From positions 1 to 6,222 of the forward strand of contig CAMNMY010000053.1 of NCBI GenBank assembly GCA_946545105.1: a stretch of DNA of 6,222 bases, written 5' to 3'. This document shows positions 1-5,261 of this stretch, piece by piece. Every line of letters starts with the position of its first letter. The first letter of the stretch is position 1. The stretch is from an uncultured Clostridia bacterium. GTDB taxonomy: Bacteria > Bacillota_A > Clostridia > Christensenellales > UBA3700. Made by a program: the position numbers and the translations under genes. The notes under the pieces were generated by a model. It did not search any database. It was not told the origin of the DNA and worked only from the letters and a program-made list of their open reading frames with translations.

Positions 1-1393
1 TAAGGACTCAATGAGCGGTTCATTCGAAAAGCTTGATGTTCCACCAACACTTGTATCATTTGCAGTAACAACAGGTAATGTTGATGAAGTAATTACAAAC
101 GATTTCAAGGAAGCTAAACATAACGTTTATCTTCTAAAACCAGAATATACAAAGGATAACCTTCCAGATGCTACATCTCAAATTGCTTTATTCAATGAAG
201 TAACAGCTTTAATGAAAGAAGGTAAGGTATGCGCTGCATATACATTAGGTATGGGCGGTATTGCTGAAGCTGTAATGAAGATGTGTATGGGTAATGGATT
301 TGGATTCAAGTTTAACTCAAAACTATCTTTGGATGAACTATTCAACTACGGATATGGTTCATTTATTCTTGAAACAACAGAAAAGATTGATGGTGATTTA
401 GTTGGTACTATTACAAAGAACCCTACATATCAATATGGTGATGAAGAAGTATCAATTCAAGATATTCAAAAGTTATATGAAGGAAAACTTGAGGGCGTAT
501 TTGCTACTTTAGAAAAGGAAAATAACAATACATATGAAGCATTTAGCTATGAAAACAAAACATTTGTTGCTCCAAATATAAAGGTTGCAAAGCCAAGAGT
601 ATTAATTCCAGTATTCCCAGGAACAAACTGTGAATATGATACGCAAAAGGTTTTATTAGATGCAGGCGCTGAGGTTAAGACATTCATTATTAACAACTTA
701 ACAAGTGATGGTATCTCAAGCAGTGTTGAACACTTCGTAGATGAAATTAAAGAATCTCAAATGATCTTCATTCCAGGCGGATTCAGCGGCGGCGATGAAC
801 CAGATGGCTCTGCAAAGTTCATTATGTCATTCTTTAGAAATGAACAAATTAAGAATGAAGTTCATAACTTATTAAACAATAGAGATGGCTTAATGGCTGG
901 TATTTGTAACGGATTCCAAGCATTAATTAAGCTAGGCTTGGTTCCATATGGTAAGATAATAGATACAGACGCTACATGTCCAACTCTAACATTTAATACA
1001 ATTGCTCGTCACCAATCTAAATTGGTAAGAATTAGAATTGCTTCTAATAAATCACCATGGCTTCGTGGCACAAATGTTGGCGATGTTTATACAGTACCAA
1101 TATCTCATGGTGAAGGTAGATTCTTAGCAGATGAGAAGTTAATTAGAGAGTTGGCTGCAAATGGTCAAATCGCTACACAATATGTTGATCTAAATGGTAA
1201 TCCAACAGATGACATTAGATTCAATCCAAATAACTCTGCATTTGCTATTGAAGGTATTACATCTCCAGATGGTAGAGTATTTGGTAAGATGGGACACAGC
1301 GAACGTATTGGCTATGGTCTATATAAGAACGTAAATGGTATATATGATATGAAGATGTTTGAATCAGCAGTAAAATATTTTAAAGGGGAATAA
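1..1393 (+). CDS. purL: Phosphoribosylformylglycinamidine synthase (FGAM synthase), C-terminal part, 5'-truncated by the window edge
   Basis: Step 4 of de novo purine synthesis: FGAR + glutamine + ATP gives FGAM + glutamate + ADP + Pi in the cytoplasm. The reading frame is open to the left edge, with the first whole codon at base 2. It begins KDSMSGSF, an internal PurL motif (usually [10 protein letters not shown]), so the ATG at 11 is an internal Met, not the start. Numbering from that Met, residues 1 to about 190 are the end of the second AIRS-like synthase half. Residues 196 to about 455 form a class I glutamine amidotransferase domain, opening [16 protein letters not shown]. The nucleophile is Cys299 in GICNGFQ (codon 905-907). 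The His429/Glu431 pair lies in GHSERIG (1295-1303). A fused glutaminase means the long single-chain PurL, not the separate PurS/PurQ/PurL set of Bacillus; most of the N-terminal part is missing. The stop at 1391-1393 lies 2 bases before fhs, so the two genes are cotranscribed. All expected glutaminase residues are present. Confidence 0.96.
   Translation, partial: KDSMSGSFEKLDVPPTLVSFAVTTGNVDEVITNDFKEAKHNVYLLKPEYTKDNLPDATSQIALFNEVTALMKEGKVCAAYTLGMGGIAEAVMKMCMGNGFGFKFNSKLSLDELFNYGYGSFILETTEKIDGDLVGTITKNPTYQYGDEEVSIQDIQKLYEGKLEGVFATLEKENNNTYEAFSYENKTFVAPNIKVAKPRVLIPVFPGTNCEYDTQKVLLDAGAEVKTFIINNLTSDGISSSVEHFVDEIKESQMIFIPGGFSGGDEPDGSAKFIMSFFRNEQIKNEVHNLLNNRDGLMAGICNGFQALIKLGLVPYGKIIDTDATCPTLTFNTIARHQSKLVRIRIASNKSPWLRGTNVGDVYTVPISHGEGRFLADEKLIRELAANGQIATQYVDLNGNPTDDIRFNPNNSAFAIEGITSPDGRVFGKMGHSERIGYGLYKNVNGIYDMKMFESAVKYFKGE
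1383..1389 (+). promoter_or_regulatory. Ribosome binding site of fhs, inside the end of purL
   Basis: AAGGGGA lies 6 bases before the ATG at 1396 and is embedded in the last codons of purL. It fixes the fhs start and suggests translational coupling to purL. Confidence 0.75.
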
Positions 1394-1395
1394 TA

Positions 1396-3069
1396 ATGGG
1401 ATATTTATCTGATATTGAAATTGCACAACAAACAAAGATGAAAAAAATAACTGAAATTGCTAAAGTTGCTGGAATTGATGAAAAGTATATTGAACAATAC
1501 GGAAACTATAAAGCAAAGATTGATTATTCGCTTCTTAAAGAATCTAAAAGAGAAGATGGTAAGTTAATCTTAGTTACAGCAATCACGCCAACTCCAGCAG
1601 GAGAAGGAAAGACAACTACAACAATTGGTCTTGCGGATGGATTAAAAAAGATTGGTAAGAATGTAGTAGTTGCTTTAAGAGAACCATCATTAGGACCAGT
1701 ATTTGGTGTTAAGGGTGGAGCTGCAGGTGGTGGCTATGCACAAGTTGTTCCAATGGAAGATATCAATTTGCATTTCACAGGTGATTTCCATGCTATTGGA
1801 GCTGCAAACAATTTGCTTGCTGCAATGCTAGATAACCACATTCATCAAGGAAACGCTCTTGGTATTGATCCAAGAAAGATTACTTGGAGAAGATGCGTAG
1901 ATATGAACGATAGACAATTAAGATTTGTTGTTGATGGTCTAGGCGGTAAGGCAAATGGCGTTCCAAGAGAAGATGGTTATGATATTACAGTTGCATCTGA
2001 AATTATGGCAGTATTCTGCTTAGCAGATGGAATCAAAGATTTAAAAGAAAGATTATCTAGAATTGTTGTTGCATACACATATGATGATAAGCCTGTAACA
2101 GCAGGAGATATTAAAGCAGTTGGTGCTATGGCCGCATTATTAAAGGATGCCCTAAAGCCAAACCTTGTACAAACACTTGAAGGAACTCCAGCATTTGTTC
2201 ATGGTGGCCCATTTGCAAACATTGCGCATGGATGTAACTCAGTTACAGCTACAAGAATGGCACTAAAACTTGGCGACTATGTAGTTACTGAGGCTGGATT
2301 CGGTGCTGACTTGGGTGCAGAAAAGTTCTTAGATATTAAATGTAGAATGGCAAACCTAAAACCAAAGGCAGTTGTAGTTGTTGCTACTGTTAGAGCTCTA
2401 AAGATGCATGGTGGTATGGCAAAGACTGAATTGAATAATGAAAATTTAGTAGCACTAGAAAAGGGTATTCCAAATCTACTTCGCCACGTATCTAATATCA
2501 CTAACGTTTATAAACTACCATGCGTAGTAGCTGTTAATAGATTCCCAACAGATACAGATGCAGAAATCAATCTTGTAATTGAGAAGTGTAAAGAATTAGG
2601 CGTTAACGTTAGGTTGTCTACTGTTTGGGCAGATGGCGGAAACGGTGGCATTGAACTTGCTAAAGAAGTAGTTGAACTTTGCGAAAGAGATAACAACTTC
2701 ACATTCTCATATGAATTAGATAAGACAATCGAAGAAAAGATTGAAGCTATTGTAAAGAAGATTTATGGCGGGGATGGAGTTATCTTTACTCCAAACGCAA
2801 AAGCTCAAATAAAGAGATTGAGCGAATTAGGCTTTGATAAGATGCCAATTTGTATGGCTAAGACACAATATAGCTTTTCAGACAATGCAGCGCTTCTAGG
2901 GGCTCCTGAGGGCTTCATGGTAACTGTTAGAAACGTAAAAGTTTCAGCAGGTGCTGGATTTATAGTAGCTTTAACTGGAGATATTATGACAATGCCAGGA
3001 CTTCCAAAAGTTCCAGCAGCAGAAAAAATAGATGTAGACGAAAACGGAAAAATTTCTGGATTGTTCTAA
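1396..3069 (+). CDS. fhs: Formate--tetrahydrofolate ligase (10-formyl-THF synthetase)
   Basis: Catalyses formate + THF + ATP to 10-formyl-THF + ADP + Pi in the cytoplasm. The product is the formyl donor for purine ring closure and for initiator-tRNA formylation. The protein is 557 residues, the usual length for this monofunctional bacterial enzyme. The ATP-binding loop is [10 protein letters not shown] at residues 64-73, with Lys72 at codon 1609-1611. It is followed by the conserved block [18 protein letters not shown] (about 95-112) and [15 protein letters not shown] (about 120-134). Later family blocks include [13 protein letters not shown] and [14 protein letters not shown], with MPGLPKVP near the C-terminus. 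The ATG at 1396 follows the purL stop by 2 bases, with an AAGGGGA ribosome site at 1383-1389 inside the last purL codons. No promoter lies between the genes, so it is the second gene of the purL transcript. No frameshift or missing key residue was seen. Confidence 0.97.
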   Translation: MGYLSDIEIAQQTKMKKITEIAKVAGIDEKYIEQYGNYKAKIDYSLLKESKREDGKLILVTAITPTPAGEGKTTTTIGLADGLKKIGKNVVVALREPSLGPVFGVKGGAAGGGYAQVVPMEDINLHFTGDFHAIGAANNLLAAMLDNHIHQGNALGIDPRKITWRRCVDMNDRQLRFVVDGLGGKANGVPREDGYDITVASEIMAVFCLADGIKDLKERLSRIVVAYTYDDKPVTAGDIKAVGAMAALLKDALKPNLVQTLEGTPAFVHGGPFANIAHGCNSVTATRMALKLGDYVVTEAGFGADLGAEKFLDIKCRMANLKPKAVVVVATVRALKMHGGMAKTELNNENLVALEKGIPNLLRHVSNITNVYKLPCVVAVNRFPTDTDAEINLVIEKCKELGVNVRLSTVWADGGNGGIELAKEVVELCERDNNFTFSYELDKTIEEKIEAIVKKIYGGDGVIFTPNAKAQIKRLSELGFDKMPICMAKTQYSFSDNAALLGAPEGFMVTVRNVKVSAGAGFIVALTGDIMTMPGLPKVPAAEKIDVDENGKISGLF

Positions 3070-3089
3070 TATTAAAAAATCAAGCAATT

Positions 3090-3130
3090 ATTGCCACTAT
3101 TTCGAATTGAGAGATGGTGGCAATTTTTTT
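3090..3130 (+). terminator. Rho-independent terminator of the purL-fhs operon
   Basis: Bases 3090-3103 pair with 3111-3124 in a 14-bp stem around a 7-base loop (GAATTGA). The outer 8 bp, ATTGCCAC/GTGGCAAT, are perfect; the inner 6 bp include two G-T wobbles. A run of seven T follows immediately (3124-3130). The hairpin sits 20 bases after the fhs stop and separates this operon from the riboswitch-controlled one. Confidence 0.93.
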
Positions 3131-3166
3131 GACCAAAAATTTTACAATTTATAATAAATATTATAA
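3131..3166 (+). promoter_or_regulatory. AT-rich region upstream of the xpt promoter (possible UP element or extra promoters)
   Basis: This stretch is almost all A and T, with only a handful of G or C. It lies just upstream of the TTGACA box, where an UP element contacting the RNA polymerase alpha subunit would sit. It also contains TATAAT at 3150-3155 and again at 3162-3167, with weak -35-like partners TTGACC (3129-3134) and TTTACA (3141-3146), each at a short 15-base spacing. In such AT-rich DNA these could be chance. No PurR-box-like operator was recognised. Confidence 0.35.
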
Positions 3167-3195
3167 TTGACAACACAAAATCATATTGTTAAACT
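3167..3195 (+). promoter_or_regulatory. Sigma-A-type promoter of the xpt riboswitch operon
   Basis: A perfect -35 box, TTGACA (3167-3172), is followed by a 17-base spacer and TAAACT (3190-3195, 4 of 6 matches to TATAAT). The -10 is preceded by TG at 3187-3188, giving the extended -10 form TGnTAAACT. The start of transcription should fall at about 3201-3204. That places the RNA 5' end immediately before aptamer helix P1, exactly where the antiterminator strand begins, which supports this choice over the alternative boxes upstream. Confidence 0.72.
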
Positions 3196-3200
3196 TTATA

Positions 3201-3333
3201 TATAACCTACCGATATAGGTTCGGAGAAATGGCCCGAATGTTTCTACCGTATCGCCTTAGATACGACTATCGGTAAAAATATGTAACACTAGTGGTAGGT
3301 TGTAAGGAATATGGCCGACCACTATATTTTTTT
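3201..3333 (+). promoter_or_regulatory. Guanine-class purine riboswitch with transcription terminator, upstream of xpt
   Basis: The aptamer covers 3208-3275. P1 is TACCGATA (3208-3215) with TATCGGTA (3268-3275), 8 perfect pairs. J1/2 is UAGG. P2 is 3220-3224 with 3234-3238, and loop L2 GAAAUGG is at 3226-3232. J2/3 carries the diagnostic GUUUCUACC (3240-3248). P3 is 3248-3253 with 3260-3265, and loop L3 GCCUUA is at 3254-3259. J3/1 is GACUAU. The ligand-pairing base (position 74 of the B. subtilis xpt aptamer) is C3267, so guanine or hypoxanthine is expected rather than adenine. Conserved U22 and U51 equivalents are at 3216 and 3245. The expression platform is the terminator at 3290-3333, in competition with a 12-position pairing of 3201-3212 with 3293-3304. 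The predicted behaviour is OFF with ligand. L3 is one base shorter than in the B. subtilis xpt aptamer, and L2 has A for the usual U in GAUAUGG. Confidence 0.95.
3290..3333 (+). terminator. Riboswitch-controlled intrinsic terminator (expression platform)
   Basis: TAGTGGT (3290-3296) pairs with ACCACTA (3318-3324). The stem extends past one A/G mismatch through weaker inner pairs (3298-3303 with 3311-3316). Seven T follow at 3327-3333. The 5' arm overlaps the antiterminator complement at 3293-3304, so the hairpin forms only when P1 of the aptamer holds its own 5' strand. It lies ahead of the xpt ribosome site (3349-3354), so control is of transcription, not translation. Confidence 0.88.
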
Positions 3334-3348
3334 GATTTAGGTTTAGAC

Positions 3349-3354
3349 GAGGAA
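3349..3354 (+). promoter_or_regulatory. Ribosome binding site fixing the TTG start of xpt
   Basis: GAGGAA lies 5 bases before TTG at 3360. The frame has no ATG between an upstream in-frame stop (TGA, 3333-3335) and this TTG, so the ribosome site decides the start. Confidence 0.8.
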
Positions 3355-3359
3355 TAACT

Positions 3360-3932
3360 TTGGATTTATTAGAAAAAAGGATTTTAGAAGAAGGAACTAT
3401 AATCGGAACTGACATTCTAAAAGTAGACAGCTTTTTAAATCATCAAATCGACGTTTCTCTATTAAATGAGATGGCAAAAGAAGTTTTTGCGCATTTTAAA
3501 AATTCAAATGTAAATAAGATTTTAACTGTTGAAGCATCAGGTATAGGCTTTGCTTGTATAGTAGCCCAATATTTTAATTGCAAAGTTGTTTTTGCAAAAA
3601 AGCATAAGGGCAGACAAATCGCAGAAGGCGTTTATGAAGCAAAAGTTCATTCTTTTACTCATGGTGATGATAACATTATCAAAGTATCTAAAAAATATAT
3701 AAATAGCGATGATGTAGTTTTGATTGTTGATGACTTTTTGGCAACAGGTGAAGCTACAAATGGAATGATGGAATTATTAAACCAAGCAGGAGCAAAACTT
3801 GCAGGTATAGCCATCGCTATTGAAAAAGGATTCCAAGAAGGTGGAAAGTTGCTTAGAGAAAAAGGTATCGATCTACTTTCACTTGCTATCGTAGATAGTA
3901 TGGGCGAAAACGGAATCCAATTTAGAAAATAG
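3360..3932 (+). CDS. xpt: Xanthine phosphoribosyltransferase
   Basis: Purine salvage enzyme: xanthine (less well guanine or hypoxanthine) + PRPP gives XMP (or the matching nucleotide) + PPi in the cytoplasm. The 190-residue length is close to B. subtilis Xpt (194). Family blocks are KVDSFLNHQID (21-31), VEASGIGFA (57-65), FAKKHKG (78-84), the PRPP loop LIVDDFLATGEA (121-132) and IEKGFQEGG (154-162), the last being in the base-binding region. The start is TTG: there is no in-frame ATG after the stop at 3333-3335, the next in-frame Met is residue 38 inside the conserved fold, and the N-terminus MDLLEKRILEEG aligns with known Xpt. It is the first gene after the guanine riboswitch, the classic arrangement for xpt, so it should be repressed by guanine. 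The BMP gene follows after 39 bases in the same transcript. Adenine phosphoribosyltransferase (Apt) is a relative, but the motifs and the riboswitch favour Xpt. Confidence 0.96.
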   Translation: MDLLEKRILEEGTIIGTDILKVDSFLNHQIDVSLLNEMAKEVFAHFKNSNVNKILTVEASGIGFACIVAQYFNCKVVFAKKHKGRQIAEGVYEAKVHSFTHGDDNIIKVSKKYINSDDVVLIVDDFLATGEATNGMMELLNQAGAKLAGIAIAIEKGFQEGGKLLREKGIDLLSLAIVDSMGENGIQFRK

Positions 3933-3960
3933 ACAAACAAAAAATTCCCTTAGGGGATAC

Positions 3961-3965
3961 GGAGG
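3961..3965 (+). promoter_or_regulatory. Strong ribosome binding site of the BMP lipoprotein gene
   Basis: GGAGG lies 6 bases before the ATG at 3972, a near-ideal Shine-Dalgarno site, fitting the high expression typical of binding proteins. A small 4-bp hairpin (TCCC 3946-3949 with GGGA 3954-3957) lies just upstream and probably has little effect. Confidence 0.78.
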
Positions 3966-3971
3966 TTTACA

Positions 3972-5192
3972 ATGAAAAAATTAAAGATGGTTTTAGTAGC
4001 ACTAGTTATCATTGCTATTGTTGCTACAGTTGCCGTTACTCTTGTTAGCTGCTCAAGCGACAAGGGCACAGTTAAAATCGGTCTTATCACATTACATGAC
4101 TCTTCATCAACATATGATAAGAACTTCATCGATGCTCTAGCAGTTGCAAAGGCAGACTTAGAAGCAGAAGGCTATAAAGTTGAAACAATCGTTAAGTCTG
4201 GTATTCCAGAATCTGATGATTGCTACCAAGCTGCTGCTGACTTAGTAGATCAAGGATGTTCTATCATCTTCGCTGACTCTTTCGGTCATGAAGATTATAT
4301 GATCAAGGCTGCTAAGGAATTCACAAACGTAACATTCTGCCATGCTACAGGTACAAAGGCTCACACAGAAAAGTTAGCTAACTACCACAATGCATTCGCT
4401 TCTATCTATGAAGGTAGATATTTAGCAGGTGTTGCTGCTGGTATGAAGTTAGCTGAATTATATGGCGAAGGAAATGGCGCTAATGTTTCTGCTGCAAATG
4501 CTAAGGTTGGTTATGTAGGTGCTTTCACATATGCTGAAGTTATCTCAGGTTATACATCTTGGTTCCTAGGTGTTCAATCAATCGTTCCAGCTGCTACAAT
4601 GGAAGTTAAGTTTACAGGTTCTTGGTATGACCCAACAGCTGAAAAAGAAGCTGCTAACACATTAATTGCTAATGGTGCTAAGTTAGTTTCTCAACATGCT
4701 GACTCTATGGGCGCTCCAACAGCTTGCGACGAAGCTGGTATCCCTAACGTTACATACAACGTTTCAACAAAGGCTGATTGCGCAAATACATACGTAATCG
4801 CTTCAAGAATTAACTGGGCTCCATACTACAAGACAGTTGTTAAGGCAGTTTTAGCTGGCGAAACATTAGCTTATGATTATGTTGGAACATTAGCTACAGG
4901 ATCTGTAGAAGTTCTAGAAGTTGGTACAGCTGCTGCAGCTGGTACTGCTGAAAAGATCGCTGAAGTTAAGGCTAAGATTATTAGTGGCGAATTAAAGATC
5001 TTTGATACAACAAAGTTCACAGTAGGTGGAAGTGCTAAGACAGAATATTTAGCTGACGTTGATACAGATGCTGCTTTCACACCAGATACTCAAGTTATTG
5101 CTAACGGTGTATTCGAAGAATCTAAGTATAGATCAGCTCCATATTTCGATTTAAAGATTGATGGTATTACATTATTAAATACAGCATTCTAA
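3972..5192 (+). CDS. BMP-family (PnrA/YufN-like) substrate-binding lipoprotein of a nucleoside-type ABC importer
   Basis: Predicted extracellular, membrane-anchored binding protein that captures a ligand, probably a purine nucleoside, and hands it to an ABC permease. The 406-residue protein starts with a lipoprotein signal: basic KKLK, hydrophobic residues 6-25, lipobox LVSC with the lipidated Cys27 (codon 4050-4052), then a Ser-rich tether. The mature part shows the BMP fold (COG1744): VKIGLITLHD strand, YDKNF, then LVDQGCSIIFADSFGHEDYMI, EGRYLAGVAAGMK, VGYVGAFTYAEVISGY, and WYDPTAEKEAANTLIANGAKLVSQHAD. The C-terminal ~90 residues (about 315-406) are rich in Ala, Thr and Asp and look longer than in many relatives. 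The gene sits between xpt and an ABC ATPase of the matching type, downstream of a guanine riboswitch, which supports purine or guanosine uptake. The ligand cannot be proved from sequence; quorum peptides or other small molecules are less likely. Confidence 0.93.
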   Translation: MKKLKMVLVALVIIAIVATVAVTLVSCSSDKGTVKIGLITLHDSSSTYDKNFIDALAVAKADLEAEGYKVETIVKSGIPESDDCYQAAADLVDQGCSIIFADSFGHEDYMIKAAKEFTNVTFCHATGTKAHTEKLANYHNAFASIYEGRYLAGVAAGMKLAELYGEGNGANVSAANAKVGYVGAFTYAEVISGYTSWFLGVQSIVPAATMEVKFTGSWYDPTAEKEAANTLIANGAKLVSQHADSMGAPTACDEAGIPNVTYNVSTKADCANTYVIASRINWAPYYKTVVKAVLAGETLAYDYVGTLATGSVEVLEVGTAAAAGTAEKIAEVKAKIISGELKIFDTTKFTVGGSAKTEYLADVDTDAAFTPDTQVIANGVFEESKYRSAPYFDLKIDGITLLNTAF

Positions 5193-5211
5193 TCTTATAG
5201 ATTGAATTAAT

Positions 5212-5238
5212 ACATAGCGGGGATATTCCCCGCTATGT
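5212..5238 (+). promoter_or_regulatory. Strong hairpin between the BMP gene and the ABC ATPase gene
   Basis: ACATAGCGGGGA (5212-5223) pairs perfectly with TCCCCGCTATGT (5227-5238) around a 3-base loop (TAT). It contains the most GC-rich short stretch in this part of the window. No T-run follows on either strand, so it is not a standard terminator. A likely role is protecting the 3' end of the upstream binding-protein mRNA, or partial attenuation, so that the lipoprotein is made in excess over the ATPase, as seen in the malE-malF type of gap. The role is an inference. Confidence 0.7.
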
Positions 5239-5261
5239 TCATCAAAAATAAGGAATTATTT

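Noticed and set aside
11..13. ATG at 11 as the start of the first gene
   Set aside because: The frame is open to the left edge and reads KDS directly before this Met, part of the internal PurL motif KDSMSGSF. The gene starts outside the window.
2277..2702. Two open frames on the minus strand inside fhs
   Set aside because: They lie wholly within a conserved enzyme gene, have no ribosome site or family resemblance, and are Ser/Thr-rich as expected for antisense of this coding sequence.
3208..3275. Adenine or 2'-deoxyguanosine specificity of the riboswitch
   Set aside because: The ligand-pairing base at 3267 is C, not the U of adenine switches, and J2/3 is the standard GUUUCUACC rather than the altered J2/3 of the Mesoplasma deoxyguanosine class. 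The unusual loops are reported separately.
3070..3359. PurR box or a small gene in the gap between fhs and xpt
   Set aside because: No CGAA-centred PurR-like repeat was recognised, and the gap is fully accounted for by a terminator, promoter, riboswitch and ribosome site.
3659..3940. Open frame on the minus strand inside xpt
   Set aside because: It is antisense to the conserved PRPP-loop region of Xpt and has no recognisable domain or start signal.
3946..3957. Small hairpin before the BMP gene as a regulatory element
   Set aside because: The stem is only 4 bp and there is no T-run; such stems are expected by chance.
5212..5238. Hairpin as a Rho-independent terminator
   Set aside because: No T-run follows on the + strand (TCATCAAAAATAA) or the - strand, and the ATPase gene just after it belongs to the same transporter. 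Kept only as a regulatory or stabilising hairpin.
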